From Thermoanaerobaculaceae bacterium (GTDB taxonomy: Bacteria; Acidobacteriota; Thermoanaerobaculia; Thermoanaerobaculales; Thermoanaerobaculaceae), in contig JALHTD010000529.1 of NCBI GenBank assembly GCA_022865555.1, positions 1 to 22,869 of the forward strand: DNA of 22,869 nucleotides, read 5' to 3'. Below are positions 6,958 to 14,633 of this stretch, in pieces. Each line of letters opens with the position of its first letter. The stretch's first letter is position 1. The position numbers were made by a program, and so were the translations under genes. The notes beneath the pieces are model-generated. The model did no database searches and was not told the origin of the DNA. It was given only the letters and a program-made list of their open reading frames with translations.

Positions 6958-7083
6958 ATTTACAAGGAGAAACGCCGAGCCCAGCCGGGCACGGAGTTCG
7001 GTGCGTTCAAGGCTGCGCCCGGGCCGGCGTGAATACCAGCAATTTACTGTAAGGGTGAAGGGGAGCACATGCGCTTGAGAGGG

Positions 7084-7099
7084 GGAGGTCGCTTACCTC
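7084..7099 (+). promoter_or_regulatory. Hairpin masking the ribosome site of the GGDEF gene
   Basis: GAGGT (7085-7089) pairs with ACCTC (7095-7099) across a 5-base loop, directly before the ATG at 7100. The 5' arm is part of the GGAGG ribosome site, so a folded leader would hide it. Confidence 0.35.
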
Positions 7100-8044
7100 A
7101 TGGAACCTGGTGAAGGATCCGGTCGGCGCGCGAAGTTGGTGGCACGGAGTTTGCGCACCGCGCGCGCCCGGCGCGAGCGCAACCTGAAGGACCCGTGGAC
7201 CCTCGGAGAGTTCGTCCGCAACCTGCAAGAGGGGGTCTACATCACCACCATCGAGGGCAAGATCCTCGACGCCAACCCCGCGTTTCTGCGCATGTTCGGC
7301 GTGAAGTCGCTGGAAGAACTGCGAGAGTACACGGCCGAACAACTGCTGGTGAATCCGGAGCGCCGGCAGGAGGAGCTGGCCGCGATCAGCAGGGACGGAT
7401 CGGTACGCGAGTTCGAGATCGACATCCGACGCCCGGACGGCGAGGTGCGCACCGTTCTCGACACCGCCTACCAGGTCACCGACCCCGAGACGGGCGAGAC
7501 GCTGTACCACGGCATCCTGATCGACATCACCGAGCGGGCGCAGCTGGAGCAGCAGCTCCTCCGGGCGGCCCTTCGCGACCCCCTCACCGGCTGCTTCAAC
7601 CGTCGCTTCCTGAGCGACATGGAGCGGGCGCTCGATCCCCAGGAACAGGAGTGGGGCGCGATCGTCATCGACATCGATAACTTCAAGGACTACAACGACC
7701 GCTACGGCCACCACATCGGCGACCGCGTCCTGATGCGGGTCGCCCGGTTCCTGCTGAGCCTGGTGCGCGCCGAGGACGCAGTGATTCGCATCGGCGGCGA
7801 CGAGTTCCTGCTGCTGCTGATCGGGGCCACACCCGAGGCCACGGAAGAGGTCGCGCAGCGGCTGCGCAAGACCGGCCCCGGGGCCGTGCCGGTGTCCGTC
7901 TCGGTCGGCTGGGCCGTGCGCCGAAGCGGGGAGAGCCTGGAGGACACGATCCGGCGCGCCGACCGCCAGCTCATCCAGATCCGCGTCAAGGAGCGCCAGC
8001 CCCGCTCCCGGCGGAGCGGCGGCCGCCGCCTGCCCCCGATATAG
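7100..8044 (+). CDS. PAS-GGDEF diguanylate cyclase
   Basis: A 314-residue cytosolic protein with no membrane segment. A basic N-terminus (1-30) is followed by a PAS domain (about 36-145, with EGVYITTIEGKILDANPAFL and ending ILIDITERAQLEQQ) and a GGDEF domain (about 155-295). The active site is RIGGDEF (230-236), the metal-binding segment is VIDIDNFKDYND (189-200), and an inhibitory-site motif RAED (223-226) sits five residues before GGDEF. It should make cyclic di-GMP from GTP and be product-inhibited. The last block ADRQLIQIRVKERQ is a weak version of the usual ADxALYxAK end. The PAS domain probably senses an unknown signal. Confidence 0.93.
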   Translation: MEPGEGSGRRAKLVARSLRTARARRERNLKDPWTLGEFVRNLQEGVYITTIEGKILDANPAFLRMFGVKSLEELREYTAEQLLVNPERRQEELAAISRDGSVREFEIDIRRPDGEVRTVLDTAYQVTDPETGETLYHGILIDITERAQLEQQLLRAALRDPLTGCFNRRFLSDMERALDPQEQEWGAIVIDIDNFKDYNDRYGHHIGDRVLMRVARFLLSLVRAEDAVIRIGGDEFLLLLIGATPEATEEVAQRLRKTGPGAVPVSVSVGWAVRRSGESLEDTIRRADRQLIQIRVKERQPRSRRSGGRRLPPI

Positions 8045-8131
8045 GCGTCTCCGAACGCCGCCGCGCGAAGCACCGAGGCCCCCTTGCGGGTGTCTCGACC
8101 CGGGAAAGGTCGGCTTCTGACCGGTTGGCTG

Positions 8132-8137
8132 TACAAT
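8132..8137 (+). promoter_or_regulatory. -10 element (TACAAT) ahead of the RRM gene
   Basis: TACAAT lies in a TGTACAATGG context, about 63 bases before the RRM start. The -35 region is poor. The call is tentative. Confidence 0.3.
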
Positions 8138-8199
8138 GGCGATCCCGGCCGAACATCTGCGCGGCTTCGAACGCACCCGGGTAGAGGAGGGGTAGGGCC

Positions 8200-8583
8200 A
8201 TTCCAGCGAAAGTCTTCGTCGGTAACCTGAGCTTCCGCACCACGAAGGAGGAGCTCACAGAGTTGCTCTCCGCGGCGGGAACGGTAGTGGACGTCTACAT
8301 GCCCGCCGACCGCGCGACCGGCAAGCCGCGCGGCTTCGCCTTCGTCGAGTTTGCGACCGAGGCCGAAGCGAACGAGGCGGTCCGGCAGTTCAACGGCCGG
8401 GATGTCGGTGGGCGGACGCTTAAGCTGAACCTCGCCGAGGAGCGTCCGCAGCGCCGCCCCGGGCCGCGGCCGTTCGGACCGCCCGAAGCCGCTGCCGGGC
8501 CGAGCTTCTTCGCCGTCGAGGGACGGTTCTCCAGGCCCAAGGGAAGCCGGCGGGGCACGCGCGGGCGCAAGCGGTCCCTCTAG
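8200..8583 (+). CDS. RRM-domain RNA-binding protein with apparent ATT start
   Basis: A 127-residue protein with one RNA recognition motif in residues 2-80: RNP2 is KVFVGNLS (4-11) and RNP1 is KPRGFAFVEF (42-51). A basic, proline- and glycine-rich tail ends in GSRRGTRGRKRSL and may add RNA affinity. In this frame a TAG at 8182-8184 precedes AGG AGG GGT AGG GCC ATT CCA GCG AAA, so there is no ATG, GTG or TTG before RNP2. ATT at 8200 lies 9 bases after a strong GAGGAGG and would give MPAKVFVGNLS, the usual family N-terminus. The next in-frame alternative start, at 8263, would remove RNP2. Small bacterial RRM proteins are RNA chaperone-like; targets are unknown. Confidence 0.85.
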   Translation: MPAKVFVGNLSFRTTKEELTELLSAAGTVVDVYMPADRATGKPRGFAFVEFATEAEANEAVRQFNGRDVGGRTLKLNLAEERPQRRPGPRPFGPPEAAAGPSFFAVEGRFSRPKGSRRGTRGRKRSL

Positions 8584-8616
8584 GCAGTTCCGAAGCGTCA
8601 CGTCGACCGCATGGCA

Positions 8617-8756
8617 GTCATTGCGAGGCGCCCGCGCATCGCGCGGGGGACGAAACCGTAGCCGCGAGCGCCCCGCGTCGTCTGGGGCGCGTGGCGGAAT
8701 CCCGGCGAGAGCGCCACGCCTGCCGCTCGCGACGCTCGCGGCCGGCTCGCGATGAC
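8617..8756. repeat. Multi-hairpin palindromic repeat with GTCATTGCGAG ends
   Basis: GTCATTGCGAG (8617-8627) and CTCGCGATGAC (8746-8756) are inverted ends matching at 10 of 11 positions. Inside are hairpins with arms CCCGCGC/GCGCGGG, GCGCCCC/GGGGCGC and GCGTGGCG/CGCCACGC. The layout resembles the TCATTGCGAG mobile palindromes seen in many bacteria. It lies between the convergent RRM and protease genes. Confidence 0.75.
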
Positions 8757-8758
8757 GA

Positions 8759-8813
8759 GGGCGGGGCCTCGCGCCCCGCCCGTCTCTAGTTCCTTGTTCC
8801 CCTCACCCCGCCC
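8759..8813. repeat. Repeat family B, copy 1 (GGGCGGGGC hairpin)
   Basis: This 55-bp sequence is repeated at 12336-12390 with two substitutions. It opens with a 9-bp stem, GGGCGGGGC/GCCCCGCCC, around a 5-base loop. It lies just past the protease gene's stop and may act as a terminator for convergent transcripts; no U-rich tail follows. Confidence 0.8.
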
Positions 8814-8836
8814 GCCCCACGCTGGGTGGGGTTTCC

Positions 8837-11800
8837 CTACCGGCCGTTCGGCGGATAGGGCGGCATCAACGGCGGCGGTGGCGGGAGCGTCATCGGGTTG
8901 GCGTTGATCTTGTCCATGACGAACTTGATCGCCGTTTCGAGCTGGGCATCCCTGCCCGCCATCTCGTCGCCGGGGAGGTTGTCCACCTCGATATCCGGGT
9001 CCACCCCGTGGTTTTCCATGACCCACTGCGAGTCGAGGCCGTAGAGGCTGTCTTCGGGGATCGTGACGTAGCCGCCGTCGGAGAGCGGCCAGTAGCCGCG
9101 GATGCCCCGCACGCCGCCCCACGTCCGCTCCCCGATCAGCGGGCCGAGGCCGTACTTCTTGAAGTAGTACGGGAAGATGTCGCCGTCCGAGGCCGAGAAG
9201 TGGTTGAGGAGGCAGGCCATGTGGCCGTGCAGCATCTGCTGCGGAATCGGGAACGGCACGCCCTGGCGGTTGACGTCCATGCCCACGAGCACGCGGCGCA
9301 GGCGCTCCAGCACGATCTGATCGATAAAGCCGCCGCCGTTGTACCGAACGTCCACGATCAGTCCCTGCTTGCGGACCTGCGGGTAGAACTGACCAATGAA
9401 CTGGTTCATCCCTTGTTCGTCCATGTCGGCGAGGTACAGGTAGCCGATCTTTCCGCCGGAGGCCCTGTCAACCTTTTCGCGGTTGTGATCGATCCACGCC
9501 TTCATGCGCAGGTTCAGCTCGTCGGTGATCGGCTTCACGGTGACGTCGCGGCGGTTCTTTCCCGCGGCATCGTCCGCCACGGTGAGCGTGACCGTGCGTT
9601 CGAGCGTGTTGACGAAAAGGCTGTCCGGGTCGGTCGGCACGCGCAGCTCGTGACCGTCGACCGCCAGGAGGTAGTTGCCTTCTTTGACGTTGATCCCGGG
9701 CTCGGTGAGCGGCGAGCGGTAGGCCTCGTGGGCATTGTCGCCCGGGTAGATCCTCTTGACGAAGTAGCGGCCCGCTTTTTCGTCGACGCCGAAGTCAACA
9801 CCGAGCAGCCCGGTCGGCACACGCTTTCCGCGGGGCTCGTCGCCGCCGCCGACGTACGTGTGGGAGTTCCCGAGCTCACCGATCATTTCCCCGATGAGGT
9901 AGTTGAGGTCTTCACGGGAGGTGACCCGCGGCAGCAGCTTCGCGTAGGCGTCGCGGATTCGCGACCAATCCACGCCGTTCATCTCGGGGCTGTAGAAGAA
10001 GTCACGCTCGAGCCTCCACGCCTGGTGGAACATCTCGTTCCACTCGGCGACCGGATCGATGAGCGCCTGCATGTGTGAGAGGTCGAGGTCCTTGGGCTTC
10101 GCGTCGCCCTCCGCCTTGCCCTCGGCTGCCGTGCTGCTGATCGCGTACGCGTCCTTTTTCTTGGTGATGACCGCCGTTGCGTCGGCACTGAGCGAGTACC
10201 CGTCAATAGGGCTCAGCAGCACCGCATCCTTGCGCTTCTCCATGTCGAATGCGTGAAGCTCGGGCTCTTCGCCATGCAGCGCGGTTTCAAAGCTCAGGAT
10301 CGGCGTGGTCAGGTAGAAGAGGCGTCCGCGCGTCGCGCTCAGGTGAGCGATCTCGCCGGCCGGAACGGGCAGCGGGACGACGCGGTCGGCGAGGCCCGCG
10401 AGGTCGATGTTTATGGGCGCACTGGCCCCGGGCTTCCAGGCTTCGACCTTGGGTTCGCCGTCCTTTTTTTCTTCCTTCGGTGTCCCTTCGTCGGAGCGCG
10501 GCGCGAACGGTGAGGGCTCGCTCGCCTGCAGCGTCGCGACGTAAATGCCGGCCATCTTGAGCGTCGCGACGTTGAACTCGCTCTCGCTAAACACCGGGTT
10601 CTCGTGCTTGAGGGCGATGAAGTACAGGTACTTCCCCTGCGGGTCGAACGTCGGATCAAAATCGCTGGTCCGGGCCCCGGTCACCTGGGTCGCGCGAGCC
10701 GAGGTCAGGCTGTAGAGGTAGATCTGGCGCAGGTCGTTGTCGGCCGCTTTGCTGTACGCCAGCCAGAGCGCGTCGGGAGACCAGGCGAAGTCGTGCATCT
10801 CGGCGCGAGGGTTCGAGTCAACGTTGGTCAGTTTCCGGTCCTGGACATTCAAGATCCAGAGGGCGTGCTCGCTGTCGGAGAAGGCGATCTTCTTGCTGTC
10901 CGGAGCCCACGCCGGGTCGTACAGGTACCCCTTGCGGCGGTCGGTGAGGATCTGCTCGGTGCCTGTTCCGTCTGCGGGCCGGACCGCGATCTCCGCCTCG
11001 CCGGTGCGGTCGGTCACATACGTGACCCACTTGCCGTCGGGTGACCACGCGGGGTACTGCTCGCGCACGCCCGAGGTCTGGGTCAGGTTGCGCGTGTTGC
11101 CGTGCTCCGCGGGCACGGTGAAAACCTCTCCACGGGCCTCGAAGAGGGCGCGCTTGCCGTTGGGGGCGATGTCGAACGACTGGATGGTCTTGGCGGCGTC
11201 GACCCACCGTTCCCTCGTGCGCACGACATCGGAGGGGATCGCGACCTCGATCCTGTTGAGTTTTTCAGAGGGAAGGTCGAGGATATAAAGCTCGCCGCCG
11301 CAGGCCAGCACGATCCCTGTGTCGCCGAGGCTCGGCCAGTCCACGTCGTAGTCCTTGAAGCTGGTGACCTGCCGGAACTGTTTTGTCTTGAGGTCGTGGA
11401 CCCAGATGTTGAGGCGCTTCTCGGGGCCCCGGTCGGAGGCGAAGTAAACGGTGTCGCGGTACCACATCGGGAAGGTGTCGGTGCCCTTCCAATCGGTGAC
11501 CTTCTGGGTCTCGTGGCTTGCGAGGTCGTAGATCCAGATGTCCTGGGCCAGGCCCCCGTAGTACCGCTTCCAGGTGCGGAAGTTGCGGAAGATCCGGTTG
11601 TAGGCGATCCTGTTGCCATCCGGGCTGAAAGAGGTCACGCCCCCCATGGGCACGGGAAACTGCGACGGGAAGCCGCCCTCTCTTGGGACCAGGAACAGCT
11701 GCCCGAACCAGGAGTTGTAGGTCGTTCGCCGCGACAGGAAAATGATGCTCTTCCCGTCGGGGGTCCACGTCACGACCATGTTGTCGGGCCCCCAGCGCAT

Positions 11801-12196
11801 CGGCGCTTCCGGCACCACGTCGGAGTGGAACGTCAGCCGCCGCGCCAGGCCGCCCTCGGCGGGGATCACGTAGACATCTCTGTTGCCGTCGTACTCGCCC
11901 GTGAAGGCGATCTCCTTGCCATCCGGGGAGAAGCGCGGCATGAGGTCCATGCCCGGGTCGGTGGTGAGGCGCTGGGCCACGCCACCCTGGCGATCAACGC
12001 GCCAGAGATTGCCTCCCGCCTCGAAGACGATGGTGCTGCCGTGGAGGGTCGGGAAACGCATGAGAGCAGGCTGCGCAGCGCCGGTTGCCAGCGGCATTCC
12101 GAGCAGCGCGACAGCCAGAACGAGGAGGTTCACCAAACGGGTCCGCACCGTCCAGGGAAGGTCATTGTCAGAGAATCCACGTGGTGCTTGGTGCAT
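8837..12196 (-). CDS. Tricorn-type S41 protease with two propellers
   Basis: A 1119-residue protein, the length of tricorn proteases. A signal peptide is likely (hydrophobic LVNLLVLAVALLGMPLATGA after RTR, about 20-40), so it probably acts outside the cytoplasm, unlike archaeal tricorn. Two WD40/TolB-like propellers follow (roughly 45-330 and 340-680), then the helical C1 domain, a PDZ-like domain (about 790-880) and the catalytic S41 core. The Ser-His pair is in GNSHTYV (His about 779), the nucleophile is in SASDGD (Ser about 1003), and the Glu is in MENHGVDPD (about 1061). The tail is proline-rich. The ATG at 12196 is favoured because GGGAGA lies just upstream and it heads the signal peptide; the frame opens to 12319. 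Substrate peptides are unknown. Confidence 0.93.
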   Translation of the reverse strand: MHQAPRGFSDNDLPWTVRTRLVNLLVLAVALLGMPLATGAAQPALMRFPTLHGSTIVFEAGGNLWRVDRQGGVAQRLTTDPGMDLMPRFSPDGKEIAFTGEYDGNRDVYVIPAEGGLARRLTFHSDVVPEAPMRWGPDNMVVTWTPDGKSIIFLSRRTTYNSWFGQLFLVPREGGFPSQFPVPMGGVTSFSPDGNRIAYNRIFRNFRTWKRYYGGLAQDIWIYDLASHETQKVTDWKGTDTFPMWYRDTVYFASDRGPEKRLNIWVHDLKTKQFRQVTSFKDYDVDWPSLGDTGIVLACGGELYILDLPSEKLNRIEVAIPSDVVRTRERWVDAAKTIQSFDIAPNGKRALFEARGEVFTVPAEHGNTRNLTQTSGVREQYPAWSPDGKWVTYVTDRTGEAEIAVRPADGTGTEQILTDRRKGYLYDPAWAPDSKKIAFSDSEHALWILNVQDRKLTNVDSNPRAEMHDFAWSPDALWLAYSKAADNDLRQIYLYSLTSARATQVTGARTSDFDPTFDPQGKYLYFIALKHENPVFSESEFNVATLKMAGIYVATLQASEPSPFAPRSDEGTPKEEKKDGEPKVEAWKPGASAPINIDLAGLADRVVPLPVPAGEIAHLSATRGRLFYLTTPILSFETALHGEEPELHAFDMEKRKDAVLLSPIDGYSLSADATAVITKKKDAYAISSTAAEGKAEGDAKPKDLDLSHMQALIDPVAEWNEMFHQAWRLERDFFYSPEMNGVDWSRIRDAYAKLLPRVTSREDLNYLIGEMIGELGNSHTYVGGGDEPRGKRVPTGLLGVDFGVDEKAGRYFVKRIYPGDNAHEAYRSPLTEPGINVKEGNYLLAVDGHELRVPTDPDSLFVNTLERTVTLTVADDAAGKNRRDVTVKPITDELNLRMKAWIDHNREKVDRASGGKIGYLYLADMDEQGMNQFIGQFYPQVRKQGLIVDVRYNGGGFIDQIVLERLRRVLVGMDVNRQGVPFPIPQQMLHGHMACLLNHFSASDGDIFPYYFKKYGLGPLIGERTWGGVRGIRGYWPLSDGGYVTIPEDSLYGLDSQWVMENHGVDPDIEVDNLPGDEMAGRDAQLETAIKFVMDKINANPMTLPPPPPLMPPYPPNGR

Positions 12197-12257
12197 CGGA
12201 GTCTCCCTTCGAATTCGAGTCGCTGATCCTGCGGCCACGTCTCGCATCAGGTCCCGC

Positions 12258-12263
12258 ATCATA
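12258..12263 (-). promoter_or_regulatory. Candidate -10 element (TATGAT) for the protease gene
   Basis: On the minus strand TATGAT lies about 60 bases before the protease ATG. There is no clear -35 box, so the call is weak. Confidence 0.25.
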
Positions 12264-12335
12264 GGCCATCTCTGCTTTTGATGCGAGATTGCTGGGCGCG
12301 ATGGACGCGTGCGCGGCATGGCTCCGGCAACGGGC

Positions 12336-12390
12336 GGGCGGGGCCTCGCGCCCCGCCCGTCTCCAGTTCCTCGTTCCCCTCACCCCGCCC
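12336..12390. repeat. Repeat family B, copy 2
   Basis: Matches 8759-8813 at 53 of 55 positions in the same orientation. The two copies therefore bracket the protease gene. The GGGCGGGGC/GCCCCGCCC stem is fully conserved. Confidence 0.8.
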
Positions 12391-12508
12391 TCTGCCTGGG
12401 GGAGAGGGAGCACGACTGAGGGCGGGGACTCGCCCCGCCCTTTACTCGTCTACCCTGACCCTCACCCGACCCCTCTCCCGCACGCGGGAGAGGGCCAGTG
12501 AGGGCGGC
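12379..12508. repeat. Tandem palindromic intergenic repeats (CCCTCTCCCG type)
   Basis: Following repeat B are a CCTGGGGGAGAGGG half-element, a hairpin GGGCGGGG/CCCCGCCC (12420-12440), and a strong hairpin CCCTCTCCCG/CGGGAGAGGG with a 4-base loop (about 12471-12494). The last belongs to the widespread CCTCACCC...CTCTCCC repeat type. Together with copy 2 of family B they fill the 322-base gap after serC, and the stem near 12480 could end the serine operon transcript. Confidence 0.7.
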
Positions 12509-12518
12509 TTCGCACCAT

Positions 12519-13616
12519 CTACGCGTGCTTTTTGGCGAAGTCCTCCATGAACGCCACGAGGGTCTCGATCTGGTCGACGGTCACCGCGTTGTACATGCTC
12601 ACGCGGATGCCGCCCAGGTCGCGGTACCCCTTGAGGCCCACCATGCCGGCGGCCTTGGACTCCTTGACGAACGTGTCGGTGAGCTCGTCGTTGGGGAGGA
12701 AGAAGTCCACGTTCATGTAGGAGCGGTCGTCCTTCACCTTGACGTGGCCCTTGTAGAACTCCGGGTACTTGTCGATGCACCCGTAGAGCAGCTCGCCTTT
12801 CTTGAGGTTGTTCTTGTAGATCGCGTCCAGGCCGCCGATCGACTTGTTGTAGGCGAGGACGTTGCGCAGGATGTAGATGGAGAGGCAGGGCGGGGTGTTG
12901 TAGAGGGAGTTCTTGTCGGCGTGGATCTTGTACTGCAGCATGCTCGGCAACTTGTCCGAGCAGGCCGCCAAGAAGTCGTCGCGGATGATGGCCACGACGA
13001 GGCCCGAGGGCCCGAGGTTCTTCTGGGCGCCGGCATAGATGAGACCGAACGGCTTGACGTCGAACGGCCGCCACATGAAGTCGGACGACATGTCGGACGC
13101 GAGCGGAATGCCGCCGGTTGAGGGACAGCTCTTCCACTGCGTCCCGAAGATCGTGTTGTTGGAGCAGAGGTGCACGTAGGCGGCGTCGGGGTTGACCTTG
13201 ATCTCGTCCTTGCGCGGCAGCCGGGCGAACTTCTCCTCCTCGGTGGAGGCGATCACGCGGGCGGCATCGCCCGCGACGATCTTGGCCTCCTTGTACGCCT
13301 TCTTGGCCCACTGCCCGGTGATGATGTAGTCGGCCTTGCGCCCGGAGTGGAGGATGTTCATCGGCAGCATGGCGAACTGGAGGTTGCCGCCCCCTTGGAG
13401 CAGCAAGATCTTGAAGTTGTCGGGGACGGCGAGGAGCTCCTTGACGAGCGCGATCGCCTCGTTGTGCACCGCGTCGTACTCCTTGGCGCGGTGGGAGATC
13501 TCCATGACCGACATCCCGGTGCCCTCGAAGTCCAACAGCTCGGCCTGCGCGCGCTCGAGGGCGGGTAGCGGCAGGGCGGCGGGACCTGCGTAGAAGTTGA
13601 TGACTCTCTTGCCCAT
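12519..13616 (-). CDS. serC: Phosphoserine aminotransferase
   Basis: A 365-residue PLP enzyme converting 3-phosphohydroxypyruvate and glutamate to phosphoserine and 2-oxoglutarate, the second step of serine synthesis. Family features: INFYAGPAALPLPAL at the start, GMSVMEISHRAKEY (34-47), LLLQGGGNLQFAMLPMN (71-87), CSNNTIFGTQW (151-161) and the PLP lysine in YAGAQKNLGPSG (Lys199). The C-terminal MVGLKGYRDLGGIRVSMYNA matches SerC. Length is normal. The ATG at 13616 has a strong AAGGAGG 5 bases upstream. It is the last gene of the DUF1015-serA-serC run, separated from serA by 102 bases that contain a large hairpin. Confidence 0.96.
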   Translation of the reverse strand: MGKRVINFYAGPAALPLPALERAQAELLDFEGTGMSVMEISHRAKEYDAVHNEAIALVKELLAVPDNFKILLLQGGGNLQFAMLPMNILHSGRKADYIITGQWAKKAYKEAKIVAGDAARVIASTEEEKFARLPRKDEIKVNPDAAYVHLCSNNTIFGTQWKSCPSTGGIPLASDMSSDFMWRPFDVKPFGLIYAGAQKNLGPSGLVVAIIRDDFLAACSDKLPSMLQYKIHADKNSLYNTPPCLSIYILRNVLAYNKSIGGLDAIYKNNLKKGELLYGCIDKYPEFYKGHVKVKDDRSYMNVDFFLPNDELTDTFVKESKAAGMVGLKGYRDLGGIRVSMYNAVTVDQIETLVAFMEDFAKKHA

Positions 13617-13642
13617 CTCAGCCTCCTTGCGTCACGGTCCGA

Positions 13643-13699
13643 TGTGGGGCCGGCGCTTCCTGCAGTGCAGGACTGGCACGCGCGGGGCGCGTGCCCCAC
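13643..13699. repeat. Nested inverted repeats in the serA-serC gap
   Basis: Outer arms TGGGGC and GCCCCA enclose the palindrome CCTGCA-g-TGCAGG (about 13660-13672) and a hairpin GGCACGCGC/GCGCGTGCC (13675-13695) with a 3-base loop. It could modulate serC expression relative to serA or be another mobile palindrome. Confidence 0.6.
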
Positions 13700-13718
13700 G
13701 GGTTCTTTCGGACCCCGT

Positions 13719-14597
13719 TCATTTCTTGCTCCGCTCCTCGAGTAGCGTGACGACCTCGTTGCCGATACGCAGCAGGTTTTCTTTTGAGCTGGCCCCGATG
13801 TGCGGGGTCATGAGCACGTTGGGCGCCGAGAGCAGCGGGGAGGACGGGTCGGGCGGGTCGGAGTACCAGACGTCGGTGGCGTAGGCGGCTACCTTGCCGG
13901 ACTTGAGCGCCTCGGCCAGATCCGCCTCGAGGATGCACTTGCCGCGGCCGGTGTTCACGATAACGACCCCGTCCTTCATCCCGGCAATCGCATCCTTGTT
14001 GATCATGTTCTTGGTCTCGTCGTTGAGCGGCACGTGGAGGGAGAGGTAGTCTGCCTGGCGCAGCAGCTCCTTGAGGCTGGGCACCAGGATCGCGACGTCG
14101 GAGCGCTTCACGTACGGGTCGTAGGCCAGGACCCGCATCCCGAAGGCCGCGGCGCGCTTGGCCACCTCACTGGCAATGCGCCCGACGCCGACGAGCCCCA
14201 GGGTCTTCTGGTACAGCTCGGTGCGCTTGATCTCTTTCTTGAGGAACTTACCTTCCTTGAGTGCGTTGTGTGCCTCGATGAGGCGGTTGGGGACGGCCAG
14301 CATGAGGGCGAAAGCCAGCTCGGCCACCGCCACCGAGGAGGCGGCCGGGGTGTTCTTGACCTCGATGCCGCGCGCCTTGGCCGCGGGCTGGTCGATGTTG
14401 TCGAGGCCCACGCCGCCGCGGATGATCATCTTCAGCTTCGGGGCGCCGGCGATCCACTCGGCGGTGCATTTGGTCTTGGAGCGCACCAGCGCGACCTCGG
14501 CCTCCGGGAGCCGGGCCACGTCCTCGGTGACCTCCCCGAACTTCTTGAGGCGATCGGGGAGCGACTTGTCGAAGGCGTCACAGATCAGGATCACCAT
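13719..14597 (-). CDS. serA: D-3-phosphoglycerate dehydrogenase (short, no ACT domain)
   Basis: A 292-residue NAD-dependent D-2-hydroxyacid dehydrogenase, placed in serine synthesis by its neighbour serC. It oxidises 3-phosphoglycerate to 3-phosphohydroxypyruvate. The substrate-side signature is IIRGGVGLDNID (58-69), the nucleotide fold is LGLVGVGRIASEVA (133-146; Ala replaces the third Gly), catalytic Arg218 is in NTGRG and His266 in TPHIGAS. The position of the usual catalytic Glu is Asp247 (WYSDPP). It ends soon after the substrate domain, lacking the ACT regulatory domain of longer SerA proteins, so feedback by serine through ACT is absent. The ATG at 14597 has GGGAGG 5 bases upstream; serC follows. 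Confidence 0.93.
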   Translation of the reverse strand: MVILICDAFDKSLPDRLKKFGEVTEDVARLPEAEVALVRSKTKCTAEWIAGAPKLKMIIRGGVGLDNIDQPAAKARGIEVKNTPAASSVAVAELAFALMLAVPNRLIEAHNALKEGKFLKKEIKRTELYQKTLGLVGVGRIASEVAKRAAAFGMRVLAYDPYVKRSDVAILVPSLKELLRQADYLSLHVPLNDETKNMINKDAIAGMKDGVVIVNTGRGKCILEADLAEALKSGKVAAYATDVWYSDPPDPSSPLLSAPNVLMTPHIGASSKENLLRIGNEVVTLLEERSKK

Positions 14598-14633
14598 TGC
14601 GACCTCCCTTTCACGCGGAGCACGCGGCCCCGC

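Noticed and set aside
6958..7099. Possible c-di-GMP riboswitch ahead of the GGDEF gene
   Set aside because: I could not find the conserved GEMM core or its paired stems by eye.
8759..8782. Repeat B hairpin as a classical rho-independent terminator
   Set aside because: The stem is strong but no T-run follows on either strand; recorded as a repeat only.
9008..12226. Several long plus-strand frames opposite the protease gene
   Set aside because: Shadow frames rich in Arg, Val and Gly; the minus strand encodes a complete tricorn-type protein.
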